From Candidatus Thorarchaeota archaeon (GTDB taxonomy: Archaea > Asgardarchaeota > Thorarchaeia > Thorarchaeales > Thorarchaeaceae), in NCBI GenBank assembly GCA_029855935.1, contig JAGSHN010000016.1, positions 124,001 through 188,000 of the forward strand: DNA of 64,000 nucleotides, given 5' to 3'. Shown in pieces: positions 33,993 to 42,562 of the stretch; positions within the stretch are counted from its first letter, which is position 1; the number at the start of each line of letters is the position of its first letter. The position numbers and the translations under genes were made by a program. A model generated the notes under the pieces. That model searched no databases. It was not told where the DNA came from and worked only from the letters and a program-made list of their open reading frames with translations.

Positions 33993-34052
33993 ATGACATG
34001 GACTGTTCAGACTCCTCTCGCGTGTAGGGACTACATACAGTGACCCCAGCCG

Positions 34053-34063
34053 AATCTTTATCA
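34053..34063 (+). promoter_or_regulatory. Core promoter of atpH-atpE
   Basis: AATCTTTATCA, about 50 bases before the ATG at 34111 and identical to the inverted element at 33982-33992 before atpI. Paired identical promoters would balance expression of the divergently transcribed subunits. Confidence 0.5.
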
Positions 34064-34110
34064 AGGATGCATCTGGGCTGAGCAGGTCATTGTTGCAGAG
34101 GATGCGGGCT

Positions 34111-34440
34111 ATGGAGACGACTGACGACGCACTTGACAGGATTGGCGCCGCAGAAGATGAGGCCCAGAAGCGGATAGAGGCCGCCGAGCAGCAGGCCAGA
34201 GAGATTCGCGAAAAGACGAGGGCTGAGGTCAAGGCAATCCTGGAGCACGCCGAGACCGAGGGGAAGCAGAGGGCCTCCAAGATACGTGCGGAGGTCGAGA
34301 AGGCCTCGAAGGCTGCTGTGGCCAAGATTGAACGTCAGACTGAGGAGCAGGTTCAGCAGCTCCGTGAGAACGCTGAGAAGAAGATGGATGATGTCATCGA
34401 GATGGCGATGAGGATTATTCTGGGGGATGAGTCGCAGTGA
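34111..34440 (+). CDS. atpH: A-type ATP synthase peripheral stalk subunit H
   Basis: 109 residues, nearly all one charged helix with a right-handed coiled-coil character (AAEDEAQKRIEAAEQQAREI, EKTRAEVKAILEHAETEGKQ) ending with EKKMDDVIEMAMRIILG, as in archaeal AhaH. With subunit E it forms the peripheral stalk. ATG 34111 is preferred over ATG 34102 and TTG 34090 by position relative to GAGG. Its stop overlaps the GTG start of atpE (GTGA). Confidence 0.82.
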   Translation: METTDDALDRIGAAEDEAQKRIEAAEQQAREIREKTRAEVKAILEHAETEGKQRASKIRAEVEKASKAAVAKIERQTEEQVQQLRENAEKKMDDVIEMAMRIILGDESQ

Positions 34441-35054
34441 GTGGAGTCGACGGCATCATCGAGATGATCAACAGGAAGACCGAGCAGCGTGTCAACGAGA
34501 TACTTCAGAAGGCGAAGGACACAAGGGCCAAGAAGATAGAGCAGGCCAAGGCTGACGCACAGCGCAGGGTTGAGGAGATCGAGGCAGCAGCGCGTCGCGA
34601 GGCGCAGAACGAGGCGCGGCGCAGGGAGGCGGGGGCCAGACTGCGGGCGAAACGCAGAATCCTCGAGGCGAAGAACGAGATGATCCAGAGTGTGATGGAG
34701 AGCCTAGAGGAGCGGCTGGTGACTCTTCCCGAGTCTGATCGTTATGAGGATATCCTGCTTCGATTCATTGTGGAGGGCGCGGAGGCACTTGGTCTTGACG
34801 AGCTCGAGCTTGTCATTCCCGAGGGTCATCAGAAGTACGTCAACCTGCAAGCAGCGGCAAAGGCCATCAAGAAGGCCACAGGACGCTCCGTCCGCCTCAC
34901 AGTGAGCGATGAGTCGGTACGTTCGAAGGGCGGAGTGATCATCAGGTCCAAGGACGGCAGGAAATGGGTCGACAACACATTCGAGGCCCGACTGGAACGA
35001 ATGGGTCCCGCAATCCGAGATGCGGTGGCGATGAGGCTCTTTGGTCCATCGTGA
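34437..35054 (+). CDS. atpE: A-type ATP synthase subunit E
   Basis: 205 residues, family length. The N-terminal 100 residues are a charged helix that pairs with subunit H; the C-terminal globular part has the motifs VRLTVSDESVRSKGGVIIRS and FEARLERMGPAIRDAVAMRL typical of V/A-type E subunits. GTG start overlaps the atpH stop by four bases. Catalytic subunits A and B, and D and F, are not in this window, so they must be encoded elsewhere. Confidence 0.92.
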   Translation: MSGVDGIIEMINRKTEQRVNEILQKAKDTRAKKIEQAKADAQRRVEEIEAAARREAQNEARRREAGARLRAKRRILEAKNEMIQSVMESLEERLVTLPESDRYEDILLRFIVEGAEALGLDELELVIPEGHQKYVNLQAAAKAIKKATGRSVRLTVSDESVRSKGGVIIRSKDGRKWVDNTFEARLERMGPAIRDAVAMRLFGPS

Positions 35055-35095
35055 CTCACGACAAGCAAGGGCGGCCCCTCCCTGTTCGTGAGTCC
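35053..35095 (+). terminator. Hairpin-forming inverted repeat directly after atpE
   Basis: GACTCACGA (35053-35061) pairs perfectly with TCGTGAGTC (35086-35094), and the inner bases AAGGG/CCCT can extend it. It begins within the atpE stop codon. There is no T-run, so it is more likely a 3' end stabilising or processing hairpin than a simple terminator. Confidence 0.45.
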
Positions 35096-35386
35096 TGAGC
35101 AGAGGTCTCGCTGGGAGAAGGAAACTGGCGGGTGGTCTGTCCTCTTAGTGGCTACCTGCCGGAGAAACAGCACTATCTAGAGTACTAGAACTTCACTCAA
35201 CCGAAACAGGAGATGGTAGTGGAGGAACCCCCGCCGCCTCTGCAGATAGGCAGTCGATTGTTACAAGTCTGCCCCTGTATCGCCCATCAAGGGGAGTGAC
35301 GGACACGCCCCAGGGCCAATGTCACGTCGGATGTTTCTCCCTATTGGACTCAGGTGGTTCATCAGGACGCGATTCACGACACCATC
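35055..35386. other. Intergenic region between atpE and atpK
   Basis: About 330 bases between convergent genes. Apart from the hairpin at its left end, I see no open frame with coding character, no tRNA-like pattern and no second clear repeat. Confidence 0.5.
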
Positions 35387-35779
35387 TCAATGCGCTATGA
35401 TTACCTGCAGGTAGCCGAGAAGCATGTACGCGATGACGAAGCCGTAGATTGCAACGACCTCGATGAACACGACGTAGAGAATGCTCTTACCGAAGGTCTC
35501 GGGCTTCTCGGTGATGGCACCTAGCGCCGCAGCAGACGCTGTTCCCATACCGAGCCCAGCGCCGATACCAGCGAGTCCGACGGCCAGTCCTGCAGCGATG
35601 GCAATACCGCTTATCGCCGTCCCGGAGCTGTCTGTGGTGGTTTCTTGGAGCGGCATCACGCCGCTGCTCGCGACTGGGCTTGCGTAGACTGGGATGAGGA
35701 TGAGTGCCATTGCAAGGGCAAACACTAGATACAATCCCGCAAACATCAACAGGCTTCTGAGTCGTTCTGTCATCTCCAT
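35387..35779 (-). CDS. atpK: A-type ATP synthase proteolipid subunit K (c) with N-terminal signal segment
   Basis: 130 residues. Residues 11-30 (LMFAGLYLVFALAMALILIP) are a signal peptide or extra helix, followed by a Ser/Thr-rich linker. Residues 55-128 are a single c-type hairpin: GLAVGLAGIGAGLGMGTASA, the loop GAITEKPETFGK and YVVFIEVVAIYGFVIAYML with ion-carrying Glu107. The hairpin has one carboxylate, as in most A-type rings. The N-terminal extension makes it much longer than ordinary c subunits (70-100) and would be cleaved or add a helix to the ring. Next gene in the operon order is upstream atpC, 14 bases away. Confidence 0.9.
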   Translation of the reverse strand: MEMTERLRSLLMFAGLYLVFALAMALILIPVYASPVASSGVMPLQETTTDSSGTAISGIAIAAGLAVGLAGIGAGLGMGTASAAALGAITEKPETFGKSILYVVFIEVVAIYGFVIAYMLLGYLQVIIAH

Positions 35780-35793
35780 TCGTTCTTACCTCC

Positions 35794-36861
35794 TCAAAAC
35801 ATAGTTATCATTCGTCTTATTGTCTTCGGGGGCTCCCCTCTCTCTATTCCCACGGCGATAGACCGGATGTTGCGAATCTCGTAGTACTTCAGGCCGAAGA
35901 ACCCGAAGATTGTGCCCAGCTGGAATGGATATCCGACCATCTGGATTCTGGTGCGCTGAGCCAGGTAGTCCTCCACGGCAATCTCCACATCGGCGAGGTT
36001 CTGCTCCTCACCGTAGACGCGTGCCAGTCGGGACGCCAGGTCTGCGTACCTTGTGGACTCGAGCCTTGCAAACACCTCTCTCCAGTTACTCCTCCCGCGC
36101 ATTGACTGAGAAATGGCGTCTGTCGTCGCTGAGAACCTAATCAGGCTGAGGCCGATAATGTCTTCACTGAGCTTCAGGCGCATCGCGCGCAGCACCGTCA
36201 GCAGGTTGCGCAGGATCACACGCGCCTCGAGCAGCCCGCGAATCCTCTGCTGGTCGGCCATAGGGAACCTGCTGAGCGACTTGAGGATGTTCCTCAGGCC
36301 CCACTCCTCAAGGGCGACCTCAAGAGGGGCCGTGGAATTGTACTGCTCGTATGCCGGCAGTCGGGTGAGCAGAGCAAGTCGCATATCGGTCAGCGGTATC
36401 AGGTCTATCAGCCTGTCGACGGAGCCGGCATCCGCCAGCCTCTGGAACAGGACCTCTTCCTCAGGCGAGGTCGAGACCGCATAGCGGAGTATCTCCTCAC
36501 GCTCGAGTCCCACGTGTACTCCTCTAAGGACTGACTTGACGCTCTCAGCGTGGAGCAGATGGAGATAGCTCTCAGCGAAGTCGCGCACTCTACCCGTCAG
36601 GCTCTTCCCCACACTGTGGACAGTGTCTGCGAAGTGTCTCGCCAGAATCAGGCCGAGGTCCTCAGGATAGGGCACTCCAACGATGTGCGCCTCGCTGATG
36701 ATGGGTCCATAGGCCGTCGCCATCAAGGTCTTTACAAAGTCCTCATACGTCGGCACCTGTAGCAGACGCTCGTAGTCGCTGACGGTCAGGAGCAGAGACT
36801 TCATGCCCCTGATCCGAGCGTTGACAAATGCGAGCTCGTTTACTGCCTTGGAGGACATCAC
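35794..36861 (-). CDS. atpC: A/V-type ATP synthase subunit C (d subunit)
   Basis: 355 residues, family length, mostly helical. N-terminal FVNARIRGMKSLLLT and LLQVPTYEDFVKTLMATAYG, and the C-terminal QMVGYPFQLGTIFGFFGLKYYEIRNIR (positions about 315-341) are the family hallmarks. It links the central rotor axle to the c ring. Transcribed with atpK from a TATA-like element at 36918-36925. Confidence 0.93.
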   Translation of the reverse strand: MMSSKAVNELAFVNARIRGMKSLLLTVSDYERLLQVPTYEDFVKTLMATAYGPIISEAHIVGVPYPEDLGLILARHFADTVHSVGKSLTGRVRDFAESYLHLLHAESVKSVLRGVHVGLEREEILRYAVSTSPEEEVLFQRLADAGSVDRLIDLIPLTDMRLALLTRLPAYEQYNSTAPLEVALEEWGLRNILKSLSRFPMADQQRIRGLLEARVILRNLLTVLRAMRLKLSEDIIGLSLIRFSATTDAISQSMRGRSNWREVFARLESTRYADLASRLARVYGEEQNLADVEIAVEDYLAQRTRIQMVGYPFQLGTIFGFFGLKYYEIRNIRSIAVGIERGEPPKTIRRMITMF

Positions 36862-36917
36862 TCTTGACCTGCCGACTACCGGTCCATCGGTGATATGCAG
36901 CGGACCGGGGCCTCACG

Positions 36918-36925
36918 TTATAAGC
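36918..36925 (-). promoter_or_regulatory. TATA box of atpC-atpK
   Basis: TTATAAGC (GCTTATAA on the minus strand), about 60 bases before the atpC start. A plus-strand element for the next gene (AAAAAGGTATTAGCC, 36965-36979) lies about 25 bases before the ATG at 37001, implying a near-leaderless message. Confidence 0.5.
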
Positions 36926-37000
36926 TTGACGACCTGTCACCAGTCGCCTCCACTGTCACAGCTGAAAAAGGTATTAGCCGGAACGCGCAATACCTCCTGC

Positions 37001-37408
37001 ATGCCACAGGACGACGAGCGAGAAGAGAGGTCCCGGTCAGAACGGCCACCATCGCATCTACGTAGCGATGAGCCCCGAGACACGCAGCCCACGGAGGAGG
37101 GTCGGGGCATTGGATCGTTCGGCCGCTGGTTCGCCATCGCCAGTGAGCTACCCTGCGCGGTCATCTCCCTGATGCTGGTCGGTCAGGTCATCGGGCAGGC
37201 ACTCGGCGGGCTGCAGGGTGGCAATACTGGTGCGCTGATCGGGGTGTTTGCTGGCCTTCTCTTCGGCACCTATAGCGTGTACGTCACCGCGCAACGCCTT
37301 CAGGAGGCGGAAGAGCGCTCTCGCATACGCAGACGGTACGTACCACCAATTGAGGAGATACTGGAGGAGCCCGAGTTTCTCAGGGAGCCAAAGCCCGAGG
37401 AGGAGTGA
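37001..37408 (+). CDS. AtpZ/AtpI-like small membrane protein
   Basis: 135 residues from ATG 37001. A charged, disordered N-terminal 45 residues precede two membrane helices in the AtpZ pattern: FAIASELPCAVISLMLVGQV then a glycine-rich loop (GGLQGGNTG) and ALIGVFAGLLFGTYSVYVT, ending in a charged tail with EEILEEPEFLREPKPEEE. AtpZ/AtpI proteins belong to F-type operons, where they assist c-ring assembly or move magnesium. Here it lies divergent to the A-type atpC-atpK genes. Family assignment rests on the two-helix pattern and the Glu in the first helix, so moderate confidence only. Confidence 0.6.
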   Translation: MPQDDEREERSRSERPPSHLRSDEPRDTQPTEEGRGIGSFGRWFAIASELPCAVISLMLVGQVIGQALGGLQGGNTGALIGVFAGLLFGTYSVYVTAQRLQEAEERSRIRRRYVPPIEEILEEPEFLREPKPEEE

Positions 37409-37414
37409 GGCGGC

Positions 37415-37996
37415 TCACTCACGGAACTCTGAGTCGTCATCCATGTCAAGGACCTCGATGACGACTCTCGTGGCAGTGCGTCCGACTACGGCAATGACAA
37501 TCTGAATGAGCAGCGATATCACAAAGGCGCCGAGCGCCAGCCCGAAGATCCTCAGTGAGATTGAGCTCAGCGATGCAGCCCACGGTGTCAGAATCGCCTT
37601 GTCGACGAGGTACCACGAGTAGATGCCCGTGACCACCATCAGTATCACGAGGATGCCGTATGTATACATCACTGCCTTGACTCTCGGGGTGTCCCTGGGA
37701 ACGCTGTCCAGTCCTGGTCCGACGACCACATCTCCAATTCGTCCTGAGAGACGTACAAAGGCCCCGAAGGCAGCGAGGAAGACCAGGAGGGTGACTATGA
37801 TACCGACCAGAAGTAGCAGCACCTGTAGGTCCGGGTCTATGGCGCCCAGTGAGCCTCCAATGAGGTAGGCAACGATCGCGCCGAGCATCACGACCGCGGA
37901 GACTATCTCTATCGTCAGAGTCACCTTTGCTGACTGACGGAATATCCTGCTGATGTTGAAGGTCGCCCTTCCACTGTCGTCTCTGGCGCCGCACAT
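37415..37996 (-). CDS. Four-helix membrane protein of unknown function
   Basis: 193 residues with GAGGTGGATGAG before the ATG. Four hydrophobic segments (VTLTIEIVSAVVMLGAIVAY, VLLLLVGIIVTLLVFLAAFG, YTYGILVILMVVTGIYSWYL, FGLALGAFVISLLIQIVIAV) with short acidic C-terminal tail MDDDSEFRE. No family recognised. Convergent with the AtpZ-like gene, six bases apart. Confidence 0.65.
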   Translation of the reverse strand: MCGARDDSGRATFNISRIFRQSAKVTLTIEIVSAVVMLGAIVAYLIGGSLGAIDPDLQVLLLLVGIIVTLLVFLAAFGAFVRLSGRIGDVVVGPGLDSVPRDTPRVKAVMYTYGILVILMVVTGIYSWYLVDKAILTPWAASLSSISLRIFGLALGAFVISLLIQIVIAVVGRTATRVVIEVLDMDDDSEFRE

Positions 37997-38177
37997 GTCT
38001 CATCCACCTCGACCTACGGTGCGGGTCCTCTCTTTTGAATGCTTCTCCGGTGGGCTCTACGACTTCACCTCTGAGTGCGAATCAGCGTTCATACTGGCCG
38101 GGAGGCGACCGCTGGCGGGTGCCCCAGGCCGAAGGCTTTTCTGTCTATGCGACAACTGAGCGTCAGAGGAATGTGCT

Positions 38178-39464
38178 GTGCGAGTACCAGTGACCTATGG
38201 CGACGGGAAGATTGAGCTTGAGATTCCCGAGGAGAGTCTTGTTGACGTGATCACGCCGAGGCCGACCGAATTCGTACCCGACCTGGAGGCAGAGCTCCAG
38301 CGCGTATTGGACAATCCCCACGGTCCGCATCTTGAGGACCTGGTCCGGAGCAAGAGCGTCTGCGTCCTTGTGGAGGACCACACGCGGGACGAGCCTCACG
38401 AGGAGCTGATCAATGCGGTGGCCCCGCGCCTGCGTGACGCCAACGTTGTCCAGTTCATTGTGACGACTGGTTCTCACGTCGTAGACCACCCCTTGAATCA
38501 TCGCATCGTCGAGCTCATCCACAAGGCTGCTCGTGCGGCGCGTCTGCACAACTACCGTGTGAAGATTCACGACTGCTACGAGGAGGGAATGGTCGACCTC
38601 GGTCGGACCAGTCGAGGCACACCCGTTCTGGTGAATGGTGACGCCGTGGGTCACGATGTCTATGTCGTGCTGGCGGACATGAAGGCGCACTACTTCGCGG
38701 GCTACTCGAACGCGCTCAAGGACTTCCTGCCCGGTGTCTGTGCCTTCGAGACAATTGAGGCCAATCACTCAATGGCGCTAGACGCGCGCTCGACATTCGG
38801 CACGCACCCCTATCATCCGGACCCTGCAAGAAGGGACAATCCTCTCGCAGACGACATGCGGGAGGCAATGGAGATGATCACCCGTGACGCACGAGTGTTC
38901 ACTCTCTCTGTTGTGACATCTGGCGGGAGGTTGGTCTGGGCCGATGCGGGTGAGCCATGTCCGGTCATTGCCAGAGGCATAGAGGTACTGGATGAGACCT
39001 CCGCCTTCGTCGTTGATCCTGTGCCGCGGATTGTGGTCTCTCCGGGCGGCTATCCTCAGGACAAGAGCCTGTACCACGCGCAGCGGGCTCTGGAGCTGAC
39101 AAAGAATGCCGTGCTTGACGGAGGCGAGATACTGTTCATCGCAGAGTGCAGGGATGGTGTCGCCCCCGAGAAGGCGGTGGAGAACTTCTACAACAAGCTG
39201 ACCGCTCCTCTCGACGAGGTGATCGAGGGGATCAGAGGCAAGTATCACCTCTACGAGCACAAGGCCTACAAGTTCGCCGAGCTTCTCAAGAGGGTCTCCG
39301 CTGTCAAGATGTATACGAGACTGGATCGCGAGACTGTCGAGGCCGCTCATCTTCAGTGGGTGCAGGACCCACAGGCCGTCATCGACGAGTGGATGAGAGA
39401 GGACCCGAACGTGAAGATCCTCGTGCTCGACAAGGGCAACAAGATGGCCATATACGCCAGCTAG
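38178..39464 (+). CDS. LarA-family nickel-pincer racemase (lactate racemase-like)
   Basis: 428 residues, GTG start. The N-terminal DHTRDEP corresponds to the D-x-T-R-P motif. The active-site set known from Lactiplantibacillus LarA has equivalents here: His100 (TTGSH), His171 (DMKAHYFAGYS), Lys181 (ALKDFLPG) that binds the nickel-pincer cofactor, and His197 (EANHSM). The enzyme should racemise or epimerise a 2-hydroxyacid, possibly lactate, malate or a sugar acid. No cofactor-making larB, larC or larE genes are in the window. A convergent FGGY kinase lies 14 bases away. Confidence 0.85.
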   Translation: MRVPVTYGDGKIELEIPEESLVDVITPRPTEFVPDLEAELQRVLDNPHGPHLEDLVRSKSVCVLVEDHTRDEPHEELINAVAPRLRDANVVQFIVTTGSHVVDHPLNHRIVELIHKAARAARLHNYRVKIHDCYEEGMVDLGRTSRGTPVLVNGDAVGHDVYVVLADMKAHYFAGYSNALKDFLPGVCAFETIEANHSMALDARSTFGTHPYHPDPARRDNPLADDMREAMEMITRDARVFTLSVVTSGGRLVWADAGEPCPVIARGIEVLDETSAFVVDPVPRIVVSPGGYPQDKSLYHAQRALELTKNAVLDGGEILFIAECRDGVAPEKAVENFYNKLTAPLDEVIEGIRGKYHLYEHKAYKFAELLKRVSAVKMYTRLDRETVEAAHLQWVQDPQAVIDEWMREDPNVKILVLDKGNKMAIYAS

Positions 39465-39478
39465 GCGCGTCGGACACC

Positions 39479-41005
39479 TCAGTCCCATCGTATGTCCGCG
39501 ATGCTCTGATACAGTCGCCGATATCTCTCGAATGCCCTGTCGTAGACCTCTCTCCTGTCGGGAACGGGCTCGAGCCGCGAGCGGAGTCGCACCATCTCCC
39601 CTGCCGCCTCGCGGACGTCACTGAAGAGACCCACGCCAGTCGCTGCAAGAATCGCTGCGCCCAGTGCTGTTGCCTCTCCCACCTCTGTCCTGATGACGGG
39701 CACTCCGAGCACATCTGCCTGGATCTGCATCCAGATATCGCTCTTTGCAGCACCGCCTGTGACACGCATCTCAGAGACATCGAGTCCCAGTGAGCGAACG
39801 ACATCAAGGTTGGTCCGGATCTCATACGCCACGCCCTCAAGTATGGCCCGGATGAGATGGGCCCGTGTGTGACCGAGGGCGAGACCTGCAAAGACCCCTC
39901 TCGCATATGGGTTCCAGTACGGCGCACCAGCACCGACAAAGTGCGGGATGTGTATCACACCCTCCGCCCCGGGCGGTACCTTCTCTGCACGCTGTGCCAT
40001 CACATCGTACGGATCGGCGCCTCGTTCCTCGGCCTCCTCGCACTCCTCGCGGCCAAGGTTGTCGCGGAACCATCTCAGAGCAGACCCCGTGGTGAACATA
40101 CTGGCCTCCACCACAAACGAGTCACCGACGACATGTCTGCTGCACAGGAGGCGCATCTCAGGGTCGAGCCGCGGTGAGTCCGAGTATGCCAGCATGAACG
40201 TCCCAGTGCCTGTCGTGGTCTTGATCATCCCCTCCTTGACGACTCCGACACCAAGGGCCGCGCACTGCTGATCCCCACCGCCCGCCACAACAGGAGTGCC
40301 CTCAGCCAGACCACAGTGTCTCGCGGCATCTCCTGTCAGCTCGCCGACAATCGTACCGGGTCGCACTGGCTCGGGGAGCTTCTCCTCCGGGATGCCCAGC
40401 GCCTCCAGCATCCTGTCTGACCACTGCGCCCTCTTGATGTCGAAGAGCATGGTCCTGCTGGCATTGGAATAGTCCGTCACAGTGCGTCCCGTCATCTTCA
40501 GGACCACAAAGTCGTGGACGAGGAGAAACTTGTGCGTCCGCTCGAACAGGTCGGGCTCGTTCTGCTTTATCCACAGTATCTTCGGGGCGCTGAAATATGG
40601 GTCGATTGTGAGGCCCGTTGTCCTGTAGACCTCCTCGCGGCCCAGGAGCTCCCGTATGTGGTCGCACTGTGGAACCGTCCGCCTGTCCTGCCACACAATT
40701 GCCCTGCGCAGCGGTCTCCCCTCTGCGTCTATCGGCACAATCGTCTCTCTCTGGTTGGTCACGCTGATCCCCGCAACATCGTGCGGGTCGAACGTGCCGG
40801 CCCTCATGACCTGTCCGACCACCTTGCAAGTGGTGGTCCACCAGTTTGGCGCCTCCTGCTCGACCCACGACGGGCTCGGGAAGAGGCTGTTGAACTCCTC
40901 ATAGGCGGATGCTAGGACAGCACCTGTGGTGTCGAAGAGCATTGCGCGGACGCCGGATGTGCCAACATCGATGGCAACAACGAGTCTCGTCACAGTCTGC
41001 CTCAC
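39479..41005 (-). CDS. FGGY-family carbohydrate kinase (xylulokinase/glycerol kinase-like)
   Basis: 508 residues. The N-terminal phosphate loop AIDVGTSGVRAMLFD, ISVTNQRETIVPID, AIVWQDRRT, central GGGDQQCAALGVG, adenosine-side TGTGTFML and C-terminal VTGGAAKSDIWMQIQADV are classical FGGY segments. The IWVWQ-like NQRET and WQDRR are shared by glycerol and xylulose kinases; the C-terminal part leans towards xylulokinase or erythritol-type kinases. Phosphorylates a sugar or polyol with ATP. Stands alone. Confidence 0.88.
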   Translation of the reverse strand: MRQTVTRLVVAIDVGTSGVRAMLFDTTGAVLASAYEEFNSLFPSPSWVEQEAPNWWTTTCKVVGQVMRAGTFDPHDVAGISVTNQRETIVPIDAEGRPLRRAIVWQDRRTVPQCDHIRELLGREEVYRTTGLTIDPYFSAPKILWIKQNEPDLFERTHKFLLVHDFVVLKMTGRTVTDYSNASRTMLFDIKRAQWSDRMLEALGIPEEKLPEPVRPGTIVGELTGDAARHCGLAEGTPVVAGGGDQQCAALGVGVVKEGMIKTTTGTGTFMLAYSDSPRLDPEMRLLCSRHVVGDSFVVEASMFTTGSALRWFRDNLGREECEEAEERGADPYDVMAQRAEKVPPGAEGVIHIPHFVGAGAPYWNPYARGVFAGLALGHTRAHLIRAILEGVAYEIRTNLDVVRSLGLDVSEMRVTGGAAKSDIWMQIQADVLGVPVIRTEVGEATALGAAILAATGVGLFSDVREAAGEMVRLRSRLEPVPDRREVYDRAFERYRRLYQSIADIRWD

Positions 41006-41020
41006 CTGTTCTGTCGTTGT

Positions 41021-41359
41021 CTACGGAACGCGGGACGATGACCCGGATGGCGGTACTGGAGTCTCTGTGGCCTCCCGGTACTCCAGCTCGGTGGCTATCA
41101 CCTCTCTGATGTCTCTCCTCGGGCCGATGAGACTCATCTTCAGACGGCGGTTGCGCTGAATCTGTCTCTCGCGCCGGATTGCCTCGCTCCTCGTCCTAAA
41201 CTCCTCAAGGTGCACAACGTACTCCGGCCTGTGCATTCTCAGATACCGGGCTGACTTTGGTCCGCCCGACAGATGCTCAGAGAGACGACGGGCGAGGTCA
41301 TTTGTGTGACCCGTGTAGTACGTGCCGTCTGCGGTCTCGATTATGTAGACAAAGTACAT
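41021..41359 (-). CDS. GIY-YIG nuclease-domain protein
   Basis: 112 residues. The GIY-YIG core is MYFVYIIETADGTYYTGHT with the paired V-Y-I and Y-T-G motifs; catalytic Arg lies in LARRLSEHL and Glu in SEAIRRERQIQ. It resembles the small stand-alone UPF0213/YhbQ proteins, which are suspected DNA repair nucleases. The C-terminus adds a 25-residue tail rich in Pro and Ser. It ends 15 bases before the FGGY kinase start and may share its transcript. Confidence 0.88.
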   Translation of the reverse strand: MYFVYIIETADGTYYTGHTNDLARRLSEHLSGGPKSARYLRMHRPEYVVHLEEFRTRSEAIRRERQIQRNRRLKMSLIGPRRDIREVIATELEYREATETPVPPSGSSSRVP

Positions 41360-41470
41360 TGAGCCGCACGAGTGGGGAAACGAAGATAAAGGATACTGGG
41401 GTCATCCTGTCCCATCGCACGGCCCAGCGCTCTGCCAGCCTGTGCGGCTCCATATCGGGAGAGTAGGACT

Positions 41471-42493
41471 ATGAGCGAGACTCGCAAGGCACCTCTTCTG
41501 CTCCTTGGACTGCTTTCAATGACCTTTGCCGAGGTCTTCTCGGGATCCTCTCCCGGATGGTTTCTGGACATCGGCGGATGGATTCTGCCCTTCCCCCTCT
41601 ACTGGTCGCACACGGTGTTCTTTCTCGGGCTGGCACACAGGTATCAGAAGGCCTCGATCCCCCATCTCTACCTATGGGGTGTGCTATTCGGACTGTATGA
41701 GACTTGGGTGACAAAGGTGGTCTGGGCAGGCTTTTTTGACTCTCCACCGCTCATCGCGCCAGTACTGGGCTTCGCCGTGTTCGAGACGCTTGTCATCGTG
41801 TTATTCTGGCATCCTGTGTTCTCCTTTATGGTCCCCGTCCTCGTCTTTGAGATGCTGACATACAGCCCAGACCATCCGACCGTGCTGTTGCCCGGTCATC
41901 TCAGGTGGCTGGTCCCCCGCTGGAGGTCGAAGATCATCGCCCTTGTGTTCCTCTTCATAGGCGGTGCCAATCTTGCCGTGGGCTGTGGTGGCGACATCGG
42001 CCTCGCTGCAGTGACATCACTGGGGAGCATTCTGCTCATCTACTTCGCGTACCTACTGGCACGACGCGGCGAGCCTCACTTCACAGTCGAGTCCGTGTTT
42101 GTCGGGCGTCGCGGGCTCATCATCTCAGGTGTGTATATCGTGTGTCTCTACGCGGTGACATTCTTTGTTCTTCGGCCGGAGGCGCTTCCGAGCATCGTCA
42201 CGATTATCATCACGCTCCAGATCTACGCCATTGTCGCAGCCGTTCTGTATGCTGCTCCTACCAGCCTCGTCGATCTCGAGACGGTCGAGAGGATGCCTCT
42301 CCTTGGGCCTGACTGGGTCTGGAGACGTTTCCTCATCTTCGTCATCCTTGCCACCGTGCTTGCCGCAATCGCGGCTGTAGTCTATTCAGTCGTGGCAATC
42401 GCTCTTCTCCTGATGGCGGCTCTGGGACCCGCACTGTTTGCGATGTCTGTCATCAGGCTGTGGCGCACACCCGACTACAGGGTTGCGCGCTGA
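41471..42493 (+). CDS. Polytopic membrane protein of unknown function
   Basis: 340 residues; ATG with AGGA seven bases before. About nine hydrophobic helices, including AHRYQKAS and RWRSK cytoplasmic loops and long helices near the end (FLIFVILATVLAAIAAVVYS, IALLLMAALGPALFAM). The N-terminal SSPGWFLDIGGWILPFPLYWS contains aromatic and proline residues at the membrane surface. No transporter or enzyme motif recognised. Confidence 0.7.
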   Translation: MSETRKAPLLLLGLLSMTFAEVFSGSSPGWFLDIGGWILPFPLYWSHTVFFLGLAHRYQKASIPHLYLWGVLFGLYETWVTKVVWAGFFDSPPLIAPVLGFAVFETLVIVLFWHPVFSFMVPVLVFEMLTYSPDHPTVLLPGHLRWLVPRWRSKIIALVFLFIGGANLAVGCGGDIGLAAVTSLGSILLIYFAYLLARRGEPHFTVESVFVGRRGLIISGVYIVCLYAVTFFVLRPEALPSIVTIIITLQIYAIVAAVLYAAPTSLVDLETVERMPLLGPDWVWRRFLIFVILATVLAAIAAVVYSVVAIALLLMAALGPALFAMSVIRLWRTPDYRVAR

Positions 42494-42562
42494 GCTGGTG
42501 TGGTCCGGCGCTGGGGGTTGGCAGCCAGGACTCCTCGGGCCTCACAAAGTCCGCCAAGACGA

